A stretch of DNA of 46,787 nucleotides from Candidatus Faeciplasma pullistercoris (GTDB lineage Bacteria; Bacillota; Clostridia; Oscillospirales; Ruminococcaceae), in the NCBI GenBank assembly GCA_018715525.1, contig DVLL01000014.1, forward strand, positions 1-46,787. The letters are read 5' to 3'. Of the stretch, positions 31,225 to 39,615 are shown piece after piece (position 1 is the stretch's first letter; each line of letters opens with the position of its first letter). The position numbers and the translations under genes were made by a program. The notes beneath the pieces were generated by a model, which did no database searches, had not been told where the DNA came from, and saw only the letters and a program-made list of their open reading frames with translations.

Positions 31225-32085
31225 ATGCCATTACTTAACTTTTTAAAACCTAAGAACCAGCTTGAGGAGGGCGGACGCTCGGCAGCTCCCGTGCAGCAGG
31301 ACGCCGGCGAGCCTGAGAAGAACTGTCCAAACTGCCATAAGGATATACCGCTTAGCCGCCTTTGGGCAAATAATTTGGTGTGCTCCTGCGGCTATCACTT
31401 TAGGATGAAGGCAAGGCAGCGCATAAGGATGATTGTCGACAAGGACAGCTTCAAGGAGCTGTTTTCAGAGATAAAGTCGGGCAATCCGCTCAGCTTCCCG
31501 GGATATTCGGATAAGCTGGATACCGTTCGCACCGCGAGCGGCGAGGAAGAAGCGGTTATCTGCGGAATTGCCGACATAGGTCAGAGAAAGTGCTGCCTTT
31601 TCGTTATGGAGTCCTACTTCATGATGGGAAGCATGGGAAGCGCCGCAGGTGAGAAGATCGCTTCTTTGTTCGAGTACGCCTTGGATAACAGGCTGCCTGT
31701 TATAGGATTTACCGTCTCCGGCGGAGCCAGGATGCAGGAAGGACTTCTCTCACTTATGCAGATGGCTAAGACAAGTGCCGCGGTGAAGCGTCACAGCGAT
31801 GCTGGACTGCTGTATATTGCCGTCTTGACCGACCCAACGACAGGCGGCGTGACTGCAAGCTTTGCCATGGAAGCCGATATAACCCTTGCCGAGCCCGGAG
31901 CTACGGTTGGCTTTGCCGGAGCGAGGGTAGTAGAGCAGACAACGAGGAAGTCGCTTCCGAAGGAGTTCCAGAAGTCTGAATTTGTTTTGAAGCACGGATT
32001 TATAGACCAGATAGTGCCTCGTAATGAACAGAGGAATGTTTTGGCGGAGCTTCTTAAGATGCACGAGCGGAGTGTGAAAGTATGA
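31225..32085 (+). CDS. accD: acetyl-CoA carboxylase carboxyltransferase, beta subunit
   Basis: A 286-residue crotonase-fold subunit. GFTVSGGARMQEG and GVTASFAMEADITLAEPGA are carboxyltransferase signatures. The N-terminal zinc ribbon has CPNC (32-35) and later VCSCGYHF; the second knuckle is C-x-C rather than the usual C-x2-C. Its stop overlaps the accA start (ATGA). With AccA it transfers carboxyl from biotin to acetyl-CoA. Confidence 0.96.
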   Translation: MPLLNFLKPKNQLEEGGRSAAPVQQDAGEPEKNCPNCHKDIPLSRLWANNLVCSCGYHFRMKARQRIRMIVDKDSFKELFSEIKSGNPLSFPGYSDKLDTVRTASGEEEAVICGIADIGQRKCCLFVMESYFMMGSMGSAAGEKIASLFEYALDNRLPVIGFTVSGGARMQEGLLSLMQMAKTSAAVKRHSDAGLLYIAVLTDPTTGGVTASFAMEADITLAEPGATVGFAGARVVEQTTRKSLPKEFQKSEFVLKHGFIDQIVPRNEQRNVLAELLKMHERSVKV

Positions 32086-32873
32086 GCGGTACAGCGTATG
32101 ATAGAGTAAAACTCGCAAGAGACAGCTCAAGACCCACCGGTCTTGACTATATTAAAAGAATTTTCAAGGGATTTATAGAGTTTCACGGCGACCGCCGTTA
32201 TGCCGACGATCCGGCGATAGTCGGAGGAATAGCCTGGCTCAACAATACCCCTGTAACGGTTATCGCGATCGAAAAGGGTCACACTGCCAAGGAACGCTCC
32301 TACCGAAACTTCGGGGCGCCTCATCCTGAGGGGTATCGCAAGGCATTAAGGCTTATGAAGCAGGCTGAGAAATTCGGAAGACCTGTCATATGCTTTATCG
32401 ACACCTCCGGAGCTTATTGCGGCATCGGCGCGGAGGAGCGCGGACAGGGTCAGGCTATTGCAGAGAATTTAATGGAAATGACTACCCTGTGCGTGCCCAT
32501 AATTTCAATACTCGTAGGTGAGGGCGGAAGCGGGGGAGCGCTCGCGCTTGCCGTTGCAGACAGGGTATGGATGCTGCAGAATGCAGTTTACTCGGTTATC
32601 TCTCCCGAGGGCTGCGCGAGCATTCTTTGGAAGGATTCATCAAAGGCAGAGGCAGCTGCCGCAAGCTTGAAGCTTACGGCTGAGGACGCCAAGAGCTTAG
32701 GAGTAATTGAAAAGATCCTTTCCGAAAACGATATTGGCAAAAAGGAATTTTATGACCGCATTCGCTCTTTGCTCACAGATGAGCTTGAGGAGCTTTCAAA
32801 GGATATCGATCTTATAGGAATGCGCTATGATCGCTTCCGCAAGCTTGGTATCACGGCTGTATCAGAGGAGTAA
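32082..32873 (+). CDS. accA: acetyl-CoA carboxylase carboxyltransferase, alpha subunit
   Basis: A 263-residue subunit. FHGDRRYADDPAIVGGIAW, NFGAPHPEGYRKALRLM, FIDTSGAYCGIGAEERGQGQAIA, and VGEGGSGGALALAVADRV carry the carboxyltransferase fold and oxyanion sites. It is shorter than E. coli AccA (319) because the N-terminal helical extension is missing, as in streptococci. It completes the four-subunit carboxylase encoded in this operon. Confidence 0.96.
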   Translation: MSGTAYDRVKLARDSSRPTGLDYIKRIFKGFIEFHGDRRYADDPAIVGGIAWLNNTPVTVIAIEKGHTAKERSYRNFGAPHPEGYRKALRLMKQAEKFGRPVICFIDTSGAYCGIGAEERGQGQAIAENLMEMTTLCVPIISILVGEGGSGGALALAVADRVWMLQNAVYSVISPEGCASILWKDSSKAEAAAASLKLTAEDAKSLGVIEKILSENDIGKKEFYDRIRSLLTDELEELSKDIDLIGMRYDRFRKLGITAVSEE

Positions 32874-32876
32874 CAT

Positions 32877-34517
32877 ATGAGCATATACACAAAATATTGC
32901 ACTGAGGTGGTCGATGAAAACGGCTCACTTCAAAAAATCACACTCAATTATCCGGACAATTTTAACTTTGCATATGATGTAGTTGACGTGATAGCAAAGC
33001 AAACGCCGGATAAGAGAGCGTTGGTTTGGTGCAATACCGAAAACGAGGAGCATATATTCAGCTTTAAGGACATTAGCGAATACAGCAACAGGTACGCTAA
33101 TGTCTTTAAGAATGCGGGAATAGGCAAAGGGGACAAGGTTATGCTTGTTCTCAAGCGTCATTACGAGTATTGGTTTGCCGCGATCGCTTTACATAAGCTT
33201 GGGGCGATCATGATTCCTGCTACGCATATGCTCACCGTAAGTGACTTTGTCTACAGGATAAAGGCGTCAGGGCTAAAGGCGGCGGTCTGCACCTCTCAGA
33301 ACGAAGTGCCGCAGAAGCTTAAGGCTGCTCTTGACGAGCTCGGCTGTCAGGCAACGCTGTGGTGCGTTCAGTCCGATGTTCCGGGCTTCAGAAATCTCAT
33401 TGCTGAGGCTGAGGAGGCCTCTACGGAATTTGAAAAGGTAGAGACGCATGTATCGGATCCGATGATGCTTTATTTCACATCGGGAACGACGGGCTATCCC
33501 AAGGGAGTTATTCATAACTTTTCCTATCCCTTGGCTCACATAGTGACTGCAAAGTACTGGCAGCAGGCAGAGGATAACGGTCTTCACTTCACTGTAGCGG
33601 AAACAGGCTGGGCGAAGGCGTCATGGGGAAAGCTGTACGGTCAGTGGCTGGTAGGAAGCGCTGTAATGGTATTTGATTTTGACAACTTTGATCCTAAACA
33701 GCTTACAACTGTCATCAACCGCTACGGAGTGACCTCTTTCTGCGCGCCTCCGACCGTTTACAGATATCTTGTCCGCAAGGGAATACCGGATATGCCTTCT
33801 CTGAGGCACGCTTCTACGGCAGGTGAGATGCTTGCTCCCGAGGTATTTCGCAGGTTTACGGAAAAGACCGGACTGGAGCTTTGCGAGGGCTACGGACAGA
33901 CCGAAACCACTCTTCTTATGGCTAATTTCAAGGGCAGAGAGCCTGTGCAGGGCTCGATGGGAACCATTTCCCCTCTTTACAATATTGAGCTTAGAAGCAA
34001 GGACGGCAGCCCTGTTGCTCCCGGAGAAGTCGGAGAGGTATGTATTATTCCTCCAGCTGACGGAAGCAAGCAGGTTGGAGTCTTCTGCGGGTATCTTAAT
34101 AACGACGAGCAGTATGATTATGTATGGAGAGGCGGAGTTTACCATACGGGCGACGTCGCATATTACGATGAAAACGGGCTTTACTGGTTCCACGGTCGCT
34201 TTGACGATATAATAAAGTCCTGCGGATATAGGGTGGGTCCCTATGAGATAGAGAATGTCCTGACTGAACACCCCGCTGTAGCCGAGTGCTCTGTAATAGG
34301 CGTCCCTGATCCATTAAGAGGTCAGGCTATCAAGGCTGTGATAGTTCTCGGAAGCGAATACAAGCCGTCCCACGAGCTGGAGCTTGAGATAAAGGACTTC
34401 TGCAACTCGAAGCTTGCCGAGTACAAGTGGATAAAGCTGATTGACTTTGTGGAAGAGATGCCAAAGACTATAAGCGGAAAGATCCAGAAGTCGGTTCTTC
34501 GCGGTCAACAAGACTGA
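32877..34517 (+). CDS. medium-chain acyl-CoA synthetase-like AMP-forming ligase
   Basis: A 546-residue adenylate-forming enzyme starting 3 nt after accA. P-loop YFTSGTTGYPKG, AMP-site GYGQTETTLLMANF, HTGDVAYYDENGLYWFHGRFDD hinge, and catalytic Lys in KTISGKIQKSVLR. The stretch ETGWAKASWGKLYGQWLVGS is typical of the ACSM-type (medium-chain or branched-chain acyl-CoA) group. Cytoplasmic. Its place as last gene of a biosynthesis operon suggests activation of exogenous or recycled acids for lipid synthesis or for priming in the absence of fabH; that link is an inference. Confidence 0.92.
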   Translation: MSIYTKYCTEVVDENGSLQKITLNYPDNFNFAYDVVDVIAKQTPDKRALVWCNTENEEHIFSFKDISEYSNRYANVFKNAGIGKGDKVMLVLKRHYEYWFAAIALHKLGAIMIPATHMLTVSDFVYRIKASGLKAAVCTSQNEVPQKLKAALDELGCQATLWCVQSDVPGFRNLIAEAEEASTEFEKVETHVSDPMMLYFTSGTTGYPKGVIHNFSYPLAHIVTAKYWQQAEDNGLHFTVAETGWAKASWGKLYGQWLVGSAVMVFDFDNFDPKQLTTVINRYGVTSFCAPPTVYRYLVRKGIPDMPSLRHASTAGEMLAPEVFRRFTEKTGLELCEGYGQTETTLLMANFKGREPVQGSMGTISPLYNIELRSKDGSPVAPGEVGEVCIIPPADGSKQVGVFCGYLNNDEQYDYVWRGGVYHTGDVAYYDENGLYWFHGRFDDIIKSCGYRVGPYEIENVLTEHPAVAECSVIGVPDPLRGQAIKAVIVLGSEYKPSHELELEIKDFCNSKLAEYKWIKLIDFVEEMPKTISGKIQKSVLRGQQD

Positions 34518-34551
34518 TTTTTCGGCTTTCCCAAAATTCAACTAAATATAA

Positions 34552-34607
34552 TTGCGCTTCTCACAATAATGTGATATAATCATATTTGATGTATCACATT
34601 ATTTTTT
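34552..34607 (+). promoter_or_regulatory. promoter with overlapping inverted repeat before the PAS regulator
   Basis: TTGCGC (34552-34557), 17-nt spacer, TATAAT (34575-34580). AATGTGATA (34568-34576) and TATCACATT (34592-34600) are perfect 9-bp arms that overlap the -10, and a run of seven T follows at 34602-34608. The structure may end the upstream operon, act as an operator, or do both. TCACA-ATAA-TGTGA (34561-34574) lies in the spacer; it is the reverse layout of the TGTGA boxes elsewhere. Confidence 0.6.
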
Positions 34608-34638
34608 TACAAGCTTCGGGTATGTGGAGGTGAGGAAA

Positions 34639-36312
34639 ATGCCCAGGGATATGGATGAAATTCTTAATAGCTGCATTGGAGGATTTCATATATACAGTCT
34701 TGGAAAGAACTTTGGCGTAAGCTTTGCCAGCAAAAGCCTTGGCGACATGCTCGGATACTCGGCAAATGAGCTTACCAACACGGACGGCGGTCTGTATTTG
34801 TCCCTTATTTTTCCTTCCGATAAAAAAACATTCTTTGATTTTGTAAAAAAGCTTTGCTCAGGTGAAAGGTCGCTTTCCGCCGAGTATCGGCTTATAAAAA
34901 AGGACGGGTCGCTTATATATGTCAGGGATACCGTCTCGGTAAGGCGCAGCGACTCTGGGGAGCTTGAGGGATATTCCGTCCTGACCGATATAACCGATAT
35001 AAGGAACGAGAACAAAAATCTCAGCTTTTTGAACGATACCATGCCATGCGGCTTTATGAAGTATACCTGCGATAAGCAGCCTAAAATTACATACATAAAC
35101 AAGCAGATGACAGAGATACTCCGTTTTCCTCGAGTAAAGGACGGCGAGATGGACTATCTTGATATCTATCGCGACAACATTTTCCTGATGATACCGATAG
35201 AGGAGAGGAGAAGGTTCTCCCTTTATTTGAACCGTGTGTACTCTGTCGGTGCTCCGGTTGCCGGAGAGATAACGGTTCTGAGGTGCGACGGCACAAAGGC
35301 GTATCTGCTCGGCTGGGTGACTAAGCACCGCAACGAGAATGGCGAGGAAGAGTTTCAGTCCGCCTGTGTGGATATAACCGAAAGACATAATATTAATAAG
35401 GAACACGAGATAAAAAGGTATATTAAGGCGCTGTCAGACGTATATGACGAGATATTCCAGTTTGACTATTCGGAAAATACCGTAAAGTGCATACATGCCA
35501 CTGAGAACGCCGGGGGAAGCTCAGAGCTATTTAAGTGGCTGATAAACATGCCGATGCAGATGGAGGAAGCGGTAGAAAAGTGGGTTATAGGCAGGGTGAG
35601 TGAAAATGATGCCGACAGACTGCGCGAGTTCTTCTCAGATTTCAGCAGAAACCGCAGGTTCTTAGATCCTGACTCAAAGCCGCCCACGATAACCTATCAG
35701 GCTGTGTACGCAGGCGGTGAAGCTCATACCTACCGCGGCATATTTTTAAGAATCAACAGTACGTTGTTTTTGTTTTGCTGTCGTATGCTTTCTTTGGAAA
35801 GCACGCAGCCATCGCAATCAGCCAACATTATTTCTGAAGCCGGAAGCTTACCTCAAAAGAAAAATGAGAAGGAAAAAACAGAGGTCAGAATCCGCACCTT
35901 CGGATATTTCGACATATTTGTGAACGGCAGACCAATACCGTTCCGTTCTCAAAAATCGAAGGAGCTTTTTGCGCTGCTTGTAGACCGCAGAGGCGGGTAT
36001 GTCTCGTCTGACGAGGCGATAAGCTTTTTGTGGGAGGACGAGCCTGTCAATCCTGTCACGCTAGCCAGATACCGCAAGGTCGCTCTGAGACTTAAAAATA
36101 TTCTTGAGGAGTACGGTATCTCTGATGTTGTTGAGTCGGTAGACGGAAAAAGACGAATAGTTGTCGAAAAGGTCAACTGCGACTTGTATGATTATCTCAG
36201 CGGCAAGGAGGAGTATTCTCAGCTGTTTAAGGGAAGCTATCTGACAAATTACAGCTGGGGAGAAACAACGCTTGCCGAGCTCTCCGGAAGATATTATACA
36301 GACGCAGGCTGA
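34639..36312 (+). CDS. PAS-PAS regulator with C-terminal winged-helix (SARP/OmpR-type) domain
   Basis: A 557-residue cytoplasmic protein; GGAGG and TGAGG precede the ATG at 34639, which is preferred to the in-frame GTG at 34624. Two PAS-like segments (residues about 12-120 with EYRLIKKDGSLIYVRDTVSV, and 125-240 with RFSLYLNRVY, YLLGWV), a middle region without clear motif, then after about residue 415 a winged-helix domain (VRIRTFGYFDIFVNGRPI, KELFALLVDRRGGYVSSDEA, ISFLWEDEPVNPVTLARYRK) of the OmpR/SARP type. There is no receiver or kinase domain, so signals probably reach the DNA-binding part through the PAS units. The target is unknown; neighbours are fatty-acid and arginine genes. Confidence 0.82.
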   Translation: MPRDMDEILNSCIGGFHIYSLGKNFGVSFASKSLGDMLGYSANELTNTDGGLYLSLIFPSDKKTFFDFVKKLCSGERSLSAEYRLIKKDGSLIYVRDTVSVRRSDSGELEGYSVLTDITDIRNENKNLSFLNDTMPCGFMKYTCDKQPKITYINKQMTEILRFPRVKDGEMDYLDIYRDNIFLMIPIEERRRFSLYLNRVYSVGAPVAGEITVLRCDGTKAYLLGWVTKHRNENGEEEFQSACVDITERHNINKEHEIKRYIKALSDVYDEIFQFDYSENTVKCIHATENAGGSSELFKWLINMPMQMEEAVEKWVIGRVSENDADRLREFFSDFSRNRRFLDPDSKPPTITYQAVYAGGEAHTYRGIFLRINSTLFLFCCRMLSLESTQPSQSANIISEAGSLPQKKNEKEKTEVRIRTFGYFDIFVNGRPIPFRSQKSKELFALLVDRRGGYVSSDEAISFLWEDEPVNPVTLARYRKVALRLKNILEEYGISDVVESVDGKRRIVVEKVNCDLYDYLSGKEEYSQLFKGSYLTNYSWGETTLAELSGRYYTDAG

Positions 36313-36319
36313 TTGTATT

Positions 36320-36359
36320 AAAAGCGCGAGTCATGCTTTGGGCTTGCGCTTTTCGTTTT
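36320..36359 (+). terminator. terminator of the PAS regulator
   Basis: AAAAGCGC (36320-36327) pairs with GCGCTTTT (36346-36353), followed by CGTTTTA. Confidence 0.8.
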
Positions 36360-36456
36360 AGGTGTGGTGTTCTCTAAATCGCAAATATGCACAATGTTGT
36401 TAATAATTTACGCTTTAAATTCGTTATTAAATGGCTGAAATATGGCGGAAAATCTA

Positions 36457-36485
36457 TTGAATAAATATTCACCGCGTGATATAAT
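36457..36485 (+). promoter_or_regulatory. argC promoter with ArgR (ARG) box over the -35
   Basis: TTGAAT (36457-36462), 17-nt spacer, TATAAT (36480-36485). TGAATAAATATTCA (36458-36471) is a full ARG box (TGAAT-N4-ATTCA) and covers the -35, so an arginine-bound ArgR would block polymerase. A second, weaker half-site-like run follows downstream near 36488-36500. Confidence 0.85.
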
Positions 36486-36529
36486 GACTGCATATTTAAT
36501 GTAAATTTATACATTCGGAGATGTAAATC

Positions 36530-37462
36530 TTGACTAAAGTTTTTATTGACGGCAAGGCGGGAACGACCGGTCTTCGCATCTATGAGCGATTGGAGCAGCG
36601 AAGTGATTTGGAGCTTTTGACATTAAGCGAAGAGGACAGAAAAAAGCCCGAATGCCGCAAGCTTATGCTCAACAAGGCGGATATTGTTTTTCTGTGTCTG
36701 CCTGATGATGCCGCCATTGAGGCGGTGTCAATGATAGATAGCCCTGAGACCATTGTGCTGGACACTTCCACCGCTCACAGAACCAATCCGGAGTGGGCGT
36801 ACGGTTTTCCGGAGCTCAGCGATGAGTTAAAGAGCAAAATTATGAGCTCAAAGAGAATTGCCGTTCCCGGATGCCATGCAAGCGGCTTTATAGCTTTGGT
36901 GTATCCGCTTATCGAGGCGGGGATTCTCAGCTCAGAATCAAAGCTCTATTGTCACTCGCTTACCGGCTACAGCGGCGGAGGCAAAAAAATGATAGCCCAG
37001 TATGAGTCGGAGACTGATAATGCTCTTCTGAAAGCTCCCAGACAGTATGGTCTGACTCAGAATCACAAGCACTTAAAAGAGATGAAGGCAATATGCGGAC
37101 TTGATGTTTATCCTGTTTTTTGCCCGATCGTCTCAAACTTCTACAGCGGCATGGAGGTAACGGTTCCTCTGTTTATGTCTGACTTAAAAAAGGGCACCTC
37201 TGTTGAAGATATCATCTCTGTGTATAAAAACAAGTATACGGGTCCTGTAGTCAGCTATTCGGATAGCTGTGACGAAGGCGGGATGCTCTCTGCTGCGGAC
37301 ATGAGCCTTAAGGACTCGATGATAGTATCAGTATTCGGAAACGAGGAAAGGGTACTACTCACCGCAAGGTATGATAACTTAGGCAAGGGTGCTTCCGGCG
37401 CAGCCGTTGAGCTTCTTAACATGATAACCGGAGCTAAGATTACCGAGGGTCTTGACATCTGA
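36530..37462 (+). CDS. argC: N-acetyl-gamma-glutamyl-phosphate reductase (type 2)
   Basis: A 310-residue enzyme starting at TTG (36530); CGGAG lies 9 nt upstream and no ATG is nearer in frame. NADP site FIDGKAGTTGLRIYERL, catalytic Cys115 in VPGCHASGF. The short form and the GKAGTTGL start mark it as the type 2 ArgC (about 310 residues, against about 345 for type 1). It reduces N-acetylglutamyl phosphate to the semialdehyde. First gene of the arginine operon. Confidence 0.95.
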   Translation: MTKVFIDGKAGTTGLRIYERLEQRSDLELLTLSEEDRKKPECRKLMLNKADIVFLCLPDDAAIEAVSMIDSPETIVLDTSTAHRTNPEWAYGFPELSDELKSKIMSSKRIAVPGCHASGFIALVYPLIEAGILSSESKLYCHSLTGYSGGGKKMIAQYESETDNALLKAPRQYGLTQNHKHLKEMKAICGLDVYPVFCPIVSNFYSGMEVTVPLFMSDLKKGTSVEDIISVYKNKYTGPVVSYSDSCDEGGMLSAADMSLKDSMIVSVFGNEERVLLTARYDNLGKGASGAAVELLNMITGAKITEGLDI

Positions 37463-37509
37463 TATGCTCAATTCAAGAATAAGTCAGTTATTTGAAAGGG
37501 AGAAATAAA

Positions 37510-38721
37510 ATGAAGATAATTGATGGCGGTGTTTGCGCCGCTAAAGGCTTTATGGCAAACGGTATCCACTGCGGTATACGCAAGAATAAGTCAAAAAGGG
37601 ATCTAAGCCTTATTTTCAGTGAGAAGAGGGCTTCGGCTGCGGCCGTTTATACCACCAATCTTGTAAAGGGCGCTCCGCTTGTTGTAACTAAGTCTCACCT
37701 TTCTGACGGCTACGCTCAGGCGGTTATCTGCAACAGCGGAAACGCCAACACCTGTAACGCCAACGGCATAGAAATCGCTGAGCAGATGAGCGAGCTGACG
37801 GCTAAGGAGCTTGGTATATCAGCGTCTGATGTAGTTGTGGCGTCTACCGGTGTAATCGGTCAGCCGCTTGACATTACGCCTATTGCCGGGGGAATACCTG
37901 AGCTTGTGTCCGGACTCGGGGCTCACAGCGATTACGCCGCCGAGGGAATTATGACAACAGATACGGTAAAAAAAGAGATCGCCGTCAGCTTTGAAATCGG
38001 CGGCAAGGAATGCAAAATAGGCGGAATAGCGAAGGGTTCCGGAATGATACACCCAAACATGGCGACAATGCTGGTATTCATCACAACAGATTGCGCTATA
38101 AGCTCGCAGATGCTCCGCAAGGCTCTTTCGACCGACATTCAGAATACGTTTAATATGGTAAGCGTAGACGGCGACACGTCTACCAACGACATGGTGACCA
38201 TTCTTGCGAACGGAATGGCGGGTAACTGTGAAATAGTCGCGGATGGTGACGATTTTTCCGAATTTATGAGGGCTCTTAATACCGTTACCGTATACCTTTG
38301 CAAGTGCATTGCGGGAGACGGAGAGGGCGCCACAAAGATGATAGAGTGCAGAGTTGACGGAGCGGCTTCCAAGAGCGTTGCAAAGACAGTGGCCAAGGCT
38401 GTGATATGTTCTTCTTTAACGAAAGCTGCAATGTTCGGCGCGGACGCAAACTGGGGAAGAGTTTTGTGCGCGATAGGATATTCCGGAGCGGATGTTGACG
38501 TCAACAAGGTTGATGTGTCCTTTATTTCCAATGCCGGCAGGGTAGATGTCTGCAAGGACGGAGCCGGAATCGAATTCTCTGAGGATATTGCGAAAAAAGT
38601 TCTTACAGAGAAGGAAATAATGATTGCCGTAAGCCTCAACAGCGGAGACTTCAGCGCTACCGCGTGGGGCTGCGACCTCACATATGACTATGTCAGAATA
38701 AACGGCGACTATCGCACCTGA
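37510..38721 (+). CDS. argJ: bifunctional ornithine acetyltransferase / N-acetylglutamate synthase
   Basis: A 403-residue autoprocessing enzyme with AAAGGGAG before the ATG. The self-cleavage site is KGSGMIHPNMATMLVF, breaking before Thr186, which becomes the nucleophile of the beta chain. CNSGNANTCN is the conserved acetyl-transfer loop. It recycles acetyl groups from acetylornithine to glutamate, so a separate argA is not needed. 47 nt after argC. Confidence 0.96.
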   Translation: MKIIDGGVCAAKGFMANGIHCGIRKNKSKRDLSLIFSEKRASAAAVYTTNLVKGAPLVVTKSHLSDGYAQAVICNSGNANTCNANGIEIAEQMSELTAKELGISASDVVVASTGVIGQPLDITPIAGGIPELVSGLGAHSDYAAEGIMTTDTVKKEIAVSFEIGGKECKIGGIAKGSGMIHPNMATMLVFITTDCAISSQMLRKALSTDIQNTFNMVSVDGDTSTNDMVTILANGMAGNCEIVADGDDFSEFMRALNTVTVYLCKCIAGDGEGATKMIECRVDGAASKSVAKTVAKAVICSSLTKAAMFGADANWGRVLCAIGYSGADVDVNKVDVSFISNAGRVDVCKDGAGIEFSEDIAKKVLTEKEIMIAVSLNSGDFSATAWGCDLTYDYVRINGDYRT

Positions 38722-38748
38722 TAAAAATAGCTCGGAAAGGGATATAAA

Positions 38749-39615
38749 ATGACAATATCAAACTCCGACAGAGCGAGAATACTTGTTCACGCTCTGCCCT
38801 ATATCAAGAACTACAACGGAAAGATCGTCGTAATCAAGTACGGCGGAAATGCCATGATAAACGATAAGCTGAAAAATTCCGTTGTAAGAGACATTGTTTT
38901 ACTCAGCCTCATCGGCGTCAAGGTGGTTTTGGTTCATGGAGGAGGTCCGGAGATATCCGAAATGCTCTCAAAAATCGGCAAGGAGTCAAAGTTTGTAAAC
39001 GGTCTTAGGGTTACTGACACCGAGACTGTTGAAATAGTTCAAATGGTTCTTGCGGGTAAGATAAACAAAAATCTTGTCAATATGATCGAGTGCTGCGGCG
39101 GACGCTCGATAGGTCTATCCGGTCTCGACGGTCATATGATAAAAGCTGAGATGAAGAACGAGGAGCTTGGATATGTCGGACGGATCACAAAGATTGACCC
39201 AAGACCCATTCTTGATGTGATAGAAAAGGGATATATACCGGTAGTTTCTACGCTCGGCTGCGACGACGAGGGAAATGTCTACAATATCAACGCGGATACT
39301 GCCGCCGCTAAAATCGCGGGAGCTCTCGGCGCGGAAAGTCTACTTACACTCACCGACACCGCAGGCATCCTTATGGACAAGGACGACCCTGACACGCTTA
39401 TCACGAAAATCAACATAGAAGAGACGAAAAAGCTTATCGAAGACGGAGTCATATGCGATGGAATGATACCAAAGGTCGAGTGCTGCACCAACGCTTTGCT
39501 CGACGGAGTCAAGAAAGTGTTTATAGTCGACGGAAGAATACCTCATTCTATTCTCATCGAAACGCTCACCGATGAAGGAATAGGAACAATGTTTGAGATG
39601 GGAGAACATAAGTAA
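38749..39615 (+). CDS. argB: acetylglutamate kinase
   Basis: A 288-residue amino acid kinase: IVVIKYGGNAM (ATP site), VLVHGGGPEIS, GLSGLDGHMIKAE, NINADTAAAKIAGAL. It phosphorylates N-acetylglutamate. The N-terminal helix that marks arginine-feedback hexameric forms (HALPYIKNYNGK) is present, so feedback by arginine is likely in addition to the ARG box. It precedes argD with a TAATG overlap. Confidence 0.97.
   Translation: MTISNSDRARILVHALPYIKNYNGKIVVIKYGGNAMINDKLKNSVVRDIVLLSLIGVKVVLVHGGGPEISEMLSKIGKESKFVNGLRVTDTETVEIVQMVLAGKINKNLVNMIECCGGRSIGLSGLDGHMIKAEMKNEELGYVGRITKIDPRPILDVIEKGYIPVVSTLGCDDEGNVYNINADTAAAKIAGALGAESLLTLTDTAGILMDKDDPDTLITKINIEETKKLIEDGVICDGMIPKVECCTNALLDGVKKVFIVDGRIPHSILIETLTDEGIGTMFEMGEHK

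Noticed and set aside
34561-34574. TCACAATAATGTGA as a third CRP/FNR box
   Set aside because: The half-sites are in the reverse order (TCACA then TGTGA) and the site lies in the promoter spacer, unlike the two good boxes.
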